Shown here one piece after another: positions 12,234 through 24,253 of a stretch of 64,000 bases of DNA (position 1 is its first letter; each line of letters starts with the position of its first letter). A model generated the notes under the pieces. That model saw only the letters and a list, made by a program, of their open reading frames with translations. It was not told where the DNA came from and ran no database searches. The translations under genes and the position numbers were made by a program. Source of the DNA: Pyrenopolyporus hunteri (Eukaryota; Ascomycota; Sordariomycetes; Xylariales; Hypoxylaceae); NCBI GenBank assembly GCA_902806595.1, contig CADCXC010000035.1, forward strand, positions 1,302,001 to 1,366,000. Reading direction: 5' to 3'.

Positions 12234-13852
12234 TCAGGCCAAGCTCCCCATAGGATCCCAAAGGGGTAGCACGATCGGCTCCTGGGTCAGCACGTCCCTG
12301 ACCCTTTTCGAGAGGAACCGCGGGTCTACGACGGCCTGGAACACGAACTCGTCCATCCAACGATCGGTCATGACGAACCACCCCTTAGACCCGACGGCCG
12401 TGCCCCAGCTATTCTGCACCTTCCAGCGGACGGGTCTGCCGTCGCTGTCGACGTGCACCGCAGTCAGCACCATAGCGTGAGTCATGGCGGATTCGCCGAC
12501 GCGGAGGCGTGCTGCCTTGTCTAGGCTGCCGTACAGGTCCACGTTGAAGCCGAGCTCGTAATCGAACAGGTCCAGGTCCATCACGCCGCTAGTCCGCTCA
12601 CTGTACTTGCCCACGTCCGACCCGAAGAAGACGGGTAGGCCGGCTCGCAGCATGGATACACACGCCTGCTTCAGGGTCTCCATCTCTACGTTGATGTATG
12701 TGATACCTCTACCGCCTACGATATTGCCCAGACGATCGACCGTCATCAAGCTTAGGAAGGGGTGCCGCGGGTCGTGGACAAGAGAAACCATGCTAGCGAT
12801 AGCAGAGTTGGTGATTCGGAACTCCTGTGATGAGATGTCCTCCGCGAATCGGTGAGGGGTCGAAGTCACCGTGCGTGCCTTACCATCTTTGTCTAAGAAG
12901 CTCCATTCGAATTTCTCTGTTGAGCTAGGCGGCGGCCCAAGGGTCAACGTCAAGATCAGATGAATCTCGCGTAGCATCTTGTCCTTGGTTGTTGACAGCG
13001 TATTGGCATTGGTTCTAGAGTTGTTGACTAGATTACGTAGAATCACTGCGTATTCGCGCAGCTTAGCGACAATGATGTAGTTGATGGTGCTGCTCGCCAT
13101 AGCATTCCAGCTATCGGGATATAGCGCCTGCGGCACGAGGCCATACTTGTCAACGAGATTGTATACCATATCCCACTGGCCACCATCGCTTATAGGGTCG
13201 GCGAGCAACCGCTGGACTAATCTCTCATCCAAGGGCTGATCAGCAGTTTGGATGATGTTCTCCAGGAAATAATTCGACTTCTCGAGCTTGTCCCAGAAAA
13301 ACAGATATGCCTGCGATAGCTCAAACGAGTCGAGATTGTATTTCTTCATGATGGCGATCCGGAATACGTTCGTGCTAGCAAAGAGCCAGCATCGCCCAGA
13401 GGACCGCTGGTTCGTGATGGGCGCGCCTTCGAACGGGATGCGGACATTAAATACATGCTGGTCCGCGATCTTAGCGGAGCGAGATGTTAGAATATCTCGC
13501 GGGTTTGCAGAGCTGAAGGCCGATAGGGCTAATCTGGCGGAGGCGTACAAGGAGCCGTTAGTTCTGGAGGCCAACACAACCGATCACATACCTCGGTAGG
13601 TAGGTATTTACAAGCGTAATAGAGAGCGACGAACCTGTTCTTAGGATCCGCAAGTACCTTAGACTGCCAGTTCTGCGTGACCTCGACGCCCAGCTTTTCC
13701 GGCAGTCTGGATAGACAATCATTGAAAGACACATGCTTCTCGATGTCGACATGGACGAAGTCATCGTCTAGCCTCAGGGTCTGCAGACGATCCAGTACCA
13801 CCTTTTCATGCGCTGCCGTCTCAGGCGAGCTCTTGGACTGCTGTGCACCCAT
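12234..13852 (-). CDS. Bleomycin hydrolase (C1B cysteine peptidase)
   Basis: Two exons (13852-13635 and 13533-12234) with a 101-bp intron give 505 residues, the usual length of fungal bleomycin hydrolases. The downstream acceptor CGCCAG was chosen because an ACTAAC branch site precedes it and the junction restores the family text DPKNRLALSAF; an earlier AG would insert foreign residues. The catalytic triad is visible: Cys121 in RSSGRCWLF, His425 in MTHAM, Asn447 in VQNSWG. Known homologues form a hexameric, barrel-shaped aminopeptidase in the cytosol with the C-terminus reaching the active site; here it ends DPMGSLA. The N-terminus MGAQQSKSS fits an N-myristoylation signal (Gly2, Ser6, Lys7), which suggests membrane association. 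The donor GTTCGT is uncommon. The intron itself holds a CCTACCTACC motif of the type scattered through intergenic DNA. The family call is secure. Confidence 0.95.
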
Positions 13853-14697
13853 GGTGGATATGGGTATATATGGTGATATATGTGATCACGACAAGAACTA
13901 CGTGAAAATTCGAAATGGGACGTTCTAGGGAACTAAGGTATTTCAGCTATCTTCCCAAGAACTTGAGATTGATGGATTGGACTTTCAAGTTGAAGTCGGA
14001 TTCTTGATTATGGTTGACTTATACGTACCTACATAGGTACATAGGTACCTAGGTAGGTAATAGCAGGAACAGGATGACTTAACGTTATCGGCTACTTGAC
14101 TGAGTTGAGAAGGTGGGTTGTCGTGGCTATTGCCTTTAGTCACATTACGTGCTTGATAAGAACGACCACCTCGTTCCCTGATTGGTAGAATCAAGGTTAG
14201 GTCTAGTCCGGTGACAGACTTTGGCCCGACTTTGCCTATGCAGCGTTGCGGCAACCTTGATGGCTCTTTATGTTCCCTGTACATCGAGGTAGGTACCTAG
14301 GTAGCTTAGTATAATTGAACTCGCAACGGAAGGCATTGAAGTCAATAGGTATACTTTATATGTGCCTTATGACTAAGACACAATTCCACAAGCTTGACTA
14401 AATGTCCTTCATATACCGAGCACAAATGCAACAAGAGGAACCGCGAAATTGTACGTTAAAGACTTGACATTGCATTACTATCCATATACAGAACGATGTA
14501 TCAACTGACACATGCCAAAATCCGTAACGTCCTTTTTTCCAATCCAATATTACGCGCGAAGGATCTTTGAAGCAATCTTGAGATCAACCGCGACTCCATC
14601 ATAAACCATCTGTAAAAGAAAAGTCCCCATTTATGATGACACTAATTGACAACAGTTGATCCCCTGGACCCGGAACGACAGTCATGTCCATTATCCC
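13853..14697. other. Intergenic between two minus-strand genes
   Basis: Contains the bleomycin hydrolase promoter region next to 13.86 kb, two CCTAGGTA clusters (14022-14060 and 14286-14303) and, at its right end, the presumed 3' UTR of hex1. No reading frame of note. Confidence 0.6.
14022..14060. repeat. ACCTA/TAGGT dispersed motif cluster
   Basis: Nearly palindromic run: CCTA words on the left are answered by TAGG words on the right, so the tract could fold into a hairpin or cruciform. Confidence 0.7.
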
Positions 14698-15352
14698 TTA
14701 CAGGTTAGAGGCGTGGATGACCTTCATGTCAACGACGAGCTCACGTGGACCGTCGTTGATGACGAGAACGCGAACGCTGCCGTGGCCGGCGTTGAAGGCC
14801 TGGTTCAGGCGGCTCCACAGGTTGGACTGGTCAATGACGGGGAGGCCGGTCTTGACGTCGCCAGTCTCAGTCATGGCGACGACAGTGCCATCCTGGATGT
14901 CGAGAACACGGTACTGCTTGAAGACAGGGCCGAGCATGGTCTGGACGACAACGCTGGGGGCAGGGTTGGAGATGAAAGAAGACTCCTCGTGAAGCTGCTT
15001 GGTGAAGAGGTCGACACCAAGGTAGCGGTGCTGGCCAGTGGCCGACGAGGTAGAGATGCGGATGACCTGGCAGGGGCGGCCCTGGAGCATCAGGATATCA
15101 CCCATGCGGATGTGGTGGCACGGGATGGTAACCGTGTTAGGGATGGAGGGGGCTCCGTTAGGCTTGGGGGCAGCGGATCGAGTCTCGTGGACGAGCTCGC
15201 GCTCGCTCTCGGTGTGGAAGACACGGTCAGCCATTTTGTGTAAACTGTCGCGGAACGAATGATGGTGCCCTGCACTCGAGTTAGAATCAAGTCGCAACAC
15301 GTGGAGTATATAGACTAATGGTATACTTACCAGCGTTGTCGTAATATCCCAT
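14698..15352 (-). CDS. hex1: Woronin-body major protein HEX1
   Basis: Two exons (15352-15331 and 15269-14698) with a 61-bp intron give 197 residues. The start MGYYDNAG followed by HHHSFRD after the junction is the classic HEX1 beginning. The core (TIPCHHIRMGD, GRPCQVIRISTSSATGQHRY, FKQYRVLDIQDG) is the eIF5A-related fold that assembles into the crystalline Woronin-body core. The protein is imported into peroxisomes and plugs septal pores after wounding. It ends in Ser-Asn-Leu, whereas the peroxisomal signal PTS1 usually has a basic middle residue (SRL in Neurospora). Canonical eIF5A is excluded because its hypusine loop is absent and HEX1-specific stretches match. The exon carrying the start is open in frame far upstream (see the next entry), so longer isoforms are possible. 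Confidence 0.96.
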
Positions 15353-16427
15353 TCTACTCTTCTGAGAAGCTGGGGTGTGGTGGTGTTGAGGATACTCTAC
15401 GGTCTCCTCAGTAACTTTGGCGTCCTTGTGGTAAGAACTGACGGGCTTAGGAGGGTCGACGGTTGACTCGGAGATGCGGATCTCTTCGTGAGTGTAGGAG
15501 GGGAGAGGCTTGGGGGGGTCGACGGTAGAACCAACGACTGAAGCCTGCTCGGAGAAGTGAGAGCTGTGCTTAGGGGGGTCGACAGTAGTGCCGACTACGC
15601 TAATATCTTCCTTGTAGAGGGAGGGCTGAGCACGAGCGCGGTATTCGCGTTCGATGCGATCAAGAGAGCTGAGGTGAGGCTTGTGTTTACGGTCGACCTC
15701 AATTGAAGTCTCGGCGTACGAGAAGGAGGATTGGGGGCGAGAGGGTGTGAAGTGAGATTCAGAGTAAGAAGTGTGAGGTCTATTGGAAGAAGATTGGTCA
15801 GTGGAAGATCTTTTTCTTGCGAGCTACTTAGTAAAAGTAAACAGAGATTGGCCATGGCCCAAGCACCAGACAGGGGGGGTTGGCTTCGGAGAACGGAGCT
15901 ATGGCGCTGTGGCTCCATATTGGCCAATTTAGTTCCCACTGGATGCGAGGGTCGGTGCGTATCGGAATCGACCAGACTTGGTCTTGCTCTGGTTTTTCTC
16001 GAACCGAGGCCCCATCTTCCGGGCCCAATTGCTCTCGAACTACAGAGCTCTAGCTCCCCCTTTACTTGGTGGTTTTATTTTGGTTTTATTTTGGTGGTAA
16101 AAATAGCAAGAATTATGAAAAGCTTGAGCTGTAGACTGACCTGTGCTCCTCGTGATGATGCTCGTGGTGGACACCGGGACGGCGGTAACGTTCTTCTTCA
16201 CGTGTGATTCGGACCTCTTCTTCGCTGAAGCGTTGCTCTCGACGCGGAGGTAGCTGAGCAGAAGCAGAGATAGAAGAGTATTGACCTTCCCGTCCGGCTT
16301 TCTCTGGTTTTCCGGGGAGATCGATTTGAATCTCTTCGTGGGTCTGGGTGGTGGTTTCTACCTCAGTCTCCTTGTACGTCCGAGGGAAGATACTGAAGGG
16401 GACCGGTACGCGGGCTTCAAAGTCCAG
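15353..16427 (-). other. Possible AUG-less N-terminal extension of HEX1
   Basis: Upstream of the HEX1 ATG the frame stays open and coding-like through 15815. With a GTCAGT donor at 16140 and an AAG acceptor before 15815, it continues in phase into 16141-16440. Visible text: three (S/T)TVDPPK repeats, EEIRIS and EEVRITREEERYRR acidic-basic blocks and a His-rich end of the first exon. No ATG occurs in frame in either segment, and the frame closes with TAG at 16478-16476. A CTG at 16427-16425 has A at -3 and G at +4; initiation there would give about 447 residues. An unseen upstream coding exon is the alternative. Some fungal hex1 genes are reported to be alternatively spliced near the 5' end, so these could also be untranslated exons. 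The AAG acceptor is weak. Confidence 0.55.
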
Positions 16428-16478
16428 GTTGGCGACCTTTGCGGCGCGAGAGTCCTCTCCTCGACAACCTTTCGACTA

Positions 16479-19400
16479 AGGGCGAAAGGAAGACAAGAAG
16501 ATTCCTCTTGCTCTTCTTTCTACTAATCTGAAAGAAAAGAAGGGAGGAGAAGCTGGCGGCAAGTGCTCGCTTCTTGACTCGATTCTCTCGTTCAGGTTCA
16601 GGCTGGAAGAGCGGGGAAGATTGGCTGTGTTGGGTGTGAAGAAGCTGTTGGGTTTGGTGAGGAGATCAAATGAGAGAAAAGGAGGTGAAGTGTCAGAACA
16701 GATTATTGGAAGGATAGAAATAGGAGAGCTGCAGGGAGAGAGATGGGCGGTACCGATGTTATTGTACTGTACTGGGGAGTACTGGGGCCTGCTGGGGAAA
16801 GGAAGGAAGCACTGGCGTGGCAGGTCGTGTCTGCAGATGGTCCGGCCGTGATGCAGGGGTTGGATGGGCAAGAGCTTGTTTACGCCAGTGGGTCTCCATG
16901 GGTCCAGCGTGTTTATCCCACTCCGAAACGAGTTAGGCGGCTGGGGACTGCTAGGGGGGCCTCTGGGCCTGCTGGGGGCCTGCTGGGGGCCCGCTGGAGA
17001 CCGGAGCACATTACTGCGTCGTAACAAAATGAGACTCTTTTTTTCGCACGGGGGACTCAAGTTACAGCCGACCTCTCTCTTACACTGTCTCCTTTTTCCC
17101 AGCCCCCATTTATCGAAACCCACATGGATCAGCTCTAGCCAGTGACGAACCAAATTGGCCAATCTCCTCTCCCTCGTTTTCCCTTGCCTTCCCTTGCTAA
17201 CCTTGCTAACCTTTCTTTTCCCTGGCTTGGTTATCTTGGTTTCGCCTTTTCTTCCACCCGTTGGCCGGGGAAGCCCATCCAATCGCCTATGCACGCTGGG
17301 TGCTGTGATGATCAGATCGAACCAACAAATCCACCTACTGGTCCAGCCTCCTCTCGGTTCGCCTGCTGATCCGTCGGTCGATAGTGTTATCTACCTCATA
17401 CATACATATGTGACAGGTACTATATGTATGTTACTATGGATTAAAAATAAACGACCAGAAGAAAAAAAGAATCAAAACAAAAACAAGGCGCCAGTCACCG
17501 AGCAATATCCTCGGCTGACCATGCTTCTTCCAGTTGCTCGGTCAAACTCGATCGATAACCTACCTAGGTATGCAAGAGGACACATCGAATATGACTATCT
17601 CTTTCCAGCAGTCAGGACTTATTAACACCGGACATGCACCGTCATCCTACTAGCCAGGTAACAGCCATGGATATATCATATGTATCAATCTCAATCGGTT
17701 CTACGTTTGCATAACTAGGTATAATACGGATTACGCCGCTCACTACATAGGTGTCTTCCATAGTAGGTACCTATTATGTATGTCCCGGATTGTTGCAGCA
17801 TACACCTTACATCCTACGTACAGTGAGAGAGCACACGGCCTTCCATTGTGGGAAATCAGAGAGGTTGGTGTTCCCCGAGCAGAGCTGACGGGAACGGTCT
17901 CATCCTACCTCATCTTCGATGGCTCGGCAGCATAACCAACCACTTATATACTTAGGTACCTGCTTAATCGGTCTCGCTCGTCGGACGAATCAAGACGGGG
18001 GATAGCATGTTCCCAGCCACCTTGTGCTGACACTTGCAGATTCAAGCAAGGCATCTCCCATTACGCGTAATATCGTGGGTTTCCCTCATTGGGTTAATTT
18101 GTGGATTATGGTGTGCGGACTCAGCTTAACTTATGCACGCCTAATGCAGACGAGCTGAGCAGACATTGCTTTTACCGTCGTACAGCTTCAAAATGAGTCC
18201 CACAGGGCGTCAGATCTCACTTCCGTGCGTCTCTAGTGGCTCCTCTTCATATATCCCGTGCAACCGGGGCGGCCTTTCGATAAATCCAATTCAAACCCCG
18301 CCTGACTTTTGATATACTTATATTACCAATTGATTCTTTTACTCCGGCTACCGCGAGACAGGTTATGTCATGTAGCAAACCGACCTCGACACGGCCCAAG
18401 ACGTCTCGAATGCTGGAAGAAATGACCCGTTGACATCGTCTTGCTGACTCCAATTTACCCCTGATCGCCCGGTCTCCAATCCGTTGCCATGACAACCGGC
18501 TACCCAAGGCGCGCTACGCATCCTTACCTTCTGGATCAAAGCGGAGAGGTCAGGGCAGGGTTAATTTTTACGAGGTAGCTCGCCTTGCGCAATTTGGCAA
18601 TTTGGGGAAGCTGGCTTTTCCAACCACCCTCGAGGATTCAGCATTCGTCACATGTCCGAGCTTCGAAGATCCGCTCCGCGTCGATACGATTAGCTAGGTA
18701 CGCGTCAGATCTTCATTTTATCGGATTGCCATGTCCAAAGGTTCCGCAAAAATCATTGGCGACATCGTGTGGTGAACTCAACTTGTACCGAAGTGAAGCA
18801 GTTAGGATTCATGTTTGGAAGGATAGGATCAGAATTAGGAAGGTGAGTTAGCAAGGGATACCCCAAGGACTTCCAGAAGAGTTTAGGTAGTTTTAATAAG
18901 CCGTTTGAACGACGGATACTTCAAAGGCTGGTAGGTACCTCTGTAGCGTATCAATTTGCCCCGTAAGTAGATGCTCGATGGTACCCCGTCCATTATTGAC
19001 GGGGACTCTGGTGAGGAAGATAAGTGCACAAACGGCCACCAAACTCAATCTAAATCCAACCCACGTAGACATGATGCTTAAATCGCTGTGGGCCGGATTT
19101 GAAAAATACATACGCAACACCTTTCACGTCAGATTCTGAGTGGACTATAGCAATGCGATGAGGAACGGGAACTTCGGGTAAGGGGTTCTAGGGCTTAGCG
19201 ACGGCAGTGTCCTACATGAGATGCAATCGAGCGCCACCGAAATTATCGTGAATGCATACCCACTAGACAATGTTTACTTACGTGTATAGCACTTCCCACC
19301 TACTCTGCGTATTCCGTCTGACGATCCGTACTAGAGTTGTTTAGATTCGCCTTCCAGCGGCTCGTAGGTGTCGTATGAGGGACCAGACTCTCTAATAGAA

Positions 19401-21612
19401 CCTATGAACAACCATATTAGCTGGCGAGCTGAATGATGCTCTGTATGGGACATAATGATAAGGCCTCCCTCCAAATCCACATAGGGTCGAACTTCAATAT
19501 TGATACACGTCAGGATATAATAGGGCATGCTATGCCGAGACGAAGTTCTCGCGGCCCAATGCGCCCGCCGAAGGGCTAGATGATGAGGGTCTACACGGCC
19601 ATCGTTCCATGGGGGAAACAATCGCGACACCAACAGAGCGGGTATACCCACGTGGTGCCCGTTGCGAGGCCCCGGTGAATTAGCAATCAATACCCATATC
19701 TAGTGTATCAATAACCCCAGGAAGAAGAAGCTCGGTCGCTGCGCGATTGCCGAGCAGCGGGTTTCCCGTGTCGTGACAGATTGCGTCCAGGAAAGCTCAG
19801 GCATAGGAGCTCCGTTCTTCTCTCTCCACTCTCCTCCACTCCCTCGTCCCTGGGCCGCAGGGTGCGTGTTCTCGCCTTCGTGGTTCAATCTGAGGGAGCA
19901 ATCGCTCCACGGCCAGCTAGCTATGTAATAGAAGGCATCACCATGGTTCATCTACCGTATCTATCCACTCTATATTGTTGTTCTCGTCGTTATGGCCGTC
20001 CACGCTGCGGTCTTTGCGGCGCACGTACCCACGCCCAGCTCGCTGGCTACATGGGTGGGTAGACCAGGTCGGTAGGGCGTAGCGGATCTCCCTCGTCGAA
20101 TTCTAGTTCTGGGTTTCTTTCTCGGGCCCCCCTTACACCACTGTGTATGTGTTGTTCAAGCCGGTTTCGACGATTTGTCCCCACGAGCCGAGACGCCGCA
20201 TCAACCCGTCCACCGTACGGTGGACACGCAAGGCACCGGAGGGCCCGAACCAAGCAATTTTTATCCCGCGCAATGTCATGAAACAACAGCAGTCGTGGCG
20301 TGCCGTAGGGTCTTGGTTCGAAGCTGCGGTGGCAACGCCCTCGTCCCTAGGTAGATACTACGTACGTATAGGTTCGTAGGCGCACCCTCAGAAGCAGCCA
20401 TCTTGGAACTTCTCACAGTCGTGGCTAGACGATACCGGCTCGGGGATGTCGGACAGGTGTCATGATTACGGCGTCTATGATGCAAGACTGCTGAAATAGC
20501 ATGCGTCTTGCCACAGATATATGGGCGAGGTCGAGACTTTCTTGGAGAGACTCAGCGTCCTGATCTGCGAAGGGGCCAGGCGAGTGGGTATTATACACAC
20601 TAGCTGAAGCCCTCGTATTCCTTAGCATCGGTAACAAGTGACGCAGCTATGCTCCACTGGTATCCATCATATATGCGCGGTTGCGGGTATAGAACTGACA
20701 CCAAACCGGCTATTCACCTTGGAGCTTGGGCATTATTGAGAGTTTAAAGGACGGCTTATTAGGCTACTCGAAGCAGGTACGAGCTTTCGTTGAAACAGAC
20801 CGAAAGTTTCCAAGAACATATTCGTCGAATACTATTGCAAGGATTGCGGTGGAGGAAAGGCAATAATATCAAAAGTCCTACCCGTATATACCAGGTAGTC
20901 TTTAGTATAGCCGAACGCGTATAATGCGGTGACCCGAGGACTTCAGCGAAGTCATCGTATTGCACTATCAGTGATGGCCCAATGGCGTGCTTCGGCATCC
21001 CCCTGAACAACTCTATTGGTGCCAATATACCTACTGCCATCTAGACAACGCTGGCAATCCAACCGAGCTCAGTTCCTGCATTTTTTAATATAATCAGGAG
21101 TTTCATCCGAAAGCACGTTGGTCTCGTAAGCGTTATCAAACCAGGCCAGTCCGGAACGTTGTTGAATCAACTTTACCCGACCTTAGCGGCTGGCTAACAA
21201 TAACGCCTATGTACCTATTCCGCCAGAAGTCAACCCATATAGGTAGTTAGGGACCACGGGAATAAGTAGTTAGTTATAAGGCATAATATAGTCTATTAAA
21301 CTCCGCGCACGACGGATTTTGTTACATCGTGTCCCCCGCACTTTCGTGATGTCTACCTATTCTTCTACAAAGGGAATGTGGACGCACCCCCGAATGAATT
21401 GTCCTCCGTTATGGTAACATCGACGAAGGGAAAAATTGTCGAGGCCACCAATTATCCGGGAGATCTCGCCATGACATTGCCCCGAGGAGTAAGGTATAGG
21501 GGTTACTGTATATAATGTAAGAAAGGAGAGTGAGGATCGGCACGGCTAGGAGTGTAGGCGGTAGCACATGCGAGCCGAATTGCTGCTCAATTAGATAAGC
21601 TACGACCAAAAT
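16479..21612. other. 5.1-kb gene-poor interval
   Basis: The left part (16.48-17.4 kb) reads on the minus strand as pyrimidine-rich leader and should hold the hex1 promoter and 5' UTR, including a good TTTCTTTCAG acceptor near 16509. The rest has no recognised gene. Several short minus-strand frames (18893-19120, 19331-19690, 20759-21040, 21409-21609) contain hydrophobic stretches, but they cannot be joined into a known family. They may be decayed or chance. CCTAGGTA motifs occur near 17.56 and 17.96 kb. Confidence 0.5.
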
Positions 21613-23496
21613 ATGAAGCTATCTTCATTCTTATGGGCTTTTCTAGCTCCCGGCGCCTTAGGCGCCTCGTGGATCGCCCCGGGCGCCGTGTGGTATGACA
21701 CAGATGGGAACAAGATCGATGCTCACGGCGGAGCTGTTGTGAAGCGCGGTGATACCTTCTATTGGATCGGTCACGCGGCCAGCAGTAAATAACCTTTACA
21801 TTTACATCCTCAATGGCTTAGAATTGTTGAAGACTAACCATGTATTGAGACCAAACGCCGATCCTGTACTCGTCCACTGACCTCATCAACTGGAAGAACC
21901 TCGGGAAGCAAGCCAGCTCCGTCACTGGAATGTGGCGGCCTAAGATAGCGAAGCCAAATGGTTCGTTCTGGGTACGGAATCTCTAATCTCGGAGCGTTCT
22001 TTGTCAGGGGAACGTCACTGATTTATTGGCGGGAATAGTTGTTCGGTCAGCAAGACCGCTATGTTCTTTCCCTCAAGTCCTCAAACTTCATCGGGGGTTA
22101 TAGCCAATCGGCCAAGGTTCACATACCGCCGGATGATTACTCCTATTCAGATACTGGAATGTTCCATGATGAAGACTCAGGTAAATGCCGGTCCATCAAA
22201 TAGGGAGCTGTCTTCGCTAACCATATTTACGGATTAGACACCTGGTTTCTCTTAACCAGTGCGGACCACAATATCGTCCAGATCAACCGTATCAACAAGG
22301 AAGGGAACTTGGGCGATAGGGTTTCGGATCTAAGTACGTCCGTTGTCAAGGTTTCTAGATAGGCTTGTGACAACTGCTAAACGAGACGAATAGGGGCTGG
22401 GGCATATGAGGCACCGGGTATAGTGAAAGCTGACGGGGTTTACTTTCTGATCGTTTCGGGGAAGACTGGCTGGCGAGCCAACCCCAACAAAGTCTTCTGG
22501 GCGACCTCACTGAACGGTCCTTGGACTGGAGGATCCGACATTGCTCCCCAGGACCAGAAGACTTACGGCTCGCAGAACACGTTCGAGCTCACTGTCAAGG
22601 GTTCTCAAAAGACTACTTATATCTATATGGGCGATGCCTGGGACTCGAAGGGAGGCGCTAGCTCGAACTATGTGTGGGCGCCCTTGAATATTAATGCTGG
22701 GTAAGCGAACGAAGAGCCAGAGTCCCCGTTCATTACGATCGATGTCAGCTAACCCTAAGCTCGTTCCGTACAGGTCGCACTCGGTTCAGATCGACTATCA
22801 TTCGATGTGGAAGGTGGATGTCAATACGGGCGTGGTTTCTTACCCTACCACTCAGAAACGCTATGAGGCCGAGCATGCGGTCCTCTCGGGCAGGACAGGT
22901 AACGTACTCAGAATAACTTCTTCCCGAATTCATGGGGCTGACGGTTAGAAGTGGTGAAAGAATGCAGCGAGTGTGTGAGCAAACGCGCTGTATATGGAGG
23001 TAAGTTACCGTATTCTGTATTTGGGGGGAAATACATTGCGGTTGTGCTAATGACCCTCATAGTGGGCGATGCGAGCGAAGTGACTTTCCGCAACGTCACC
23101 GGTACTGGATCCCGCCAGTGGCTCTCTTTCCACTACCGAGTCAACAACCCGGAAGGTAAGCTGTTCTGTGCTGTGATATTAACCATCTCGAATGTGCCGT
23201 AGCTAACAATCTTTACCTGTTTTTGCAGCTGGCGAGGCTCACATATTCGTCAATGACGAGCCGGCCGTTAACATCTCGAGCCTGAACTCCCGTGCTGGCT
23301 ACCACGTTTCTACTCCGGTCCAGCTCACTCTAAAGCGTGGCGATGTCAATACTATCACGTTCGGTGCCACAGGTGCTGAGGGTATGTCACCTCTCACTCT
23401 AACAACTAGTATCAATCATAGTTGCTAACAGCGTTGCTACTAGGATTCGAAGTTGCTGTAGATGGTATCGAACTCTTCGAAGAGGACGAGGAGTGA
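21613..23496 (+). CDS. Secreted GH43-like glycosidase with CBM35-like domain
   Basis: Ten exons: 21613-21784, 21850-21971, 22039-22180, 22238-22333, 22394-22700, 22774-22898, 22949-22999, 23063-23155, 23229-23381, 23444-23496. All phases agree and give 437 residues. A signal peptide covers about residues 1-18. The five-bladed propeller text (GAVWYDTDGNKIDAHGG, FYWIGHA, YSSTDLINWK, YEAPGIVK, TYIYMGDAW) points to the GH43 branch of exo-beta-1,3-galactanases. Residues about 308-433 (YEAEHAVLSG to VAVDGIELFE) look like a CBM35 sugar-binding module. The likely catalytic acid is Glu183 and the galactanase-type Gln is Gln238. The Glu usually found in a VERPK motif is Trp86 here. The first intron ends in GAG, an unusual acceptor, but it is the only one in phase. 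Probable role: trimming of plant arabinogalactan side chains outside the cell. The exact substrate is uncertain. Confidence 0.85.
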
Positions 23497-24253
23497 TGTT
23501 AGCGCATTTGATATTCTGGGGGGTTGGTATTCGATTCAAATAGTGTATATATCGTGTTGTAGTGCTTTATATATATATACGACTTTCCTGCTGTAGATTC
23601 TCGGTACTCCTTGCCCTTTGGTGAGGCATTTCTAATATTTTATCAGTACGAAGACACGAGGTACGTCCATTAATTAGCCATGTAGGCCACTTTGGCTTTT
23701 GGAAATATCATCGATCGACTTTGGGGCTAGTCAATGTTGATTACCATTTTGTGTTATATCTACCTAGGTACCTAGATAACTGGTACGGGGTAGTGAAATA
23801 GGTGCTGAATGAGGGTATACAATGTACAATACAGCAATGATGAACGACGGAGCGCGGGGTGACGTAAAGTAAAACTCGGTGACGAAATAAAATTACCTTC
23901 TGCGGGACGTGAAAAGCTGCCAGTCCCGCCCGATTCACGTATTTTACGGTGCGCATCTACTTATTACAAAGTGTAACCCTAGCTACCTTACCTACCTAGG
24001 TATGGAAGCAATGACCCTGTAACCTGCGGATCTATGTACCTAGATACCCCGATACGTATAATACCTATATCAGTATAATAAATATGGGTTAATTTGAACC
24101 GTTTCGGTATTGAATCCCCCCCCGCGTTGACCGTCCGCCGCCGCCGTCTCACAATCATCTTCTACCCAACTGCGATAATCTGCGACGAACTGCGACAACC
24201 AATAGCCCTCTTAGGTTCTACTGCGGTACGAGCTCCAGGGTATACAGCGCAAA
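23497..24253. other. Intergenic, GH43 3' UTR to Rqc2 promoter
   Basis: AT-rich 3' flank with a TATATATATA tract near 23568, then CCTAGGTA motifs at 23761-23775 and 23990-24002 before the Rqc2 start. No gene seen. Confidence 0.6.

Noticed and set aside
13604..13632. Alternative short intron in bleomycin hydrolase starting at an internal GTATGT
   Set aside because: It would be about 28 bp, too short for a fungal intron, and would insert non-family residues.
14656..15243. 195-codon plus-strand open frame
   Set aside because: Antisense shadow of the HEX1 coding exon; the minus strand gives clear HEX1 motifs.
16476..17294. 272-codon minus-strand frame in phase with the HEX1 extension
   Set aside because: It ends in TAG before the extension, looks like pyrimidine-rich leader and promoter rather than protein, and has no domain.
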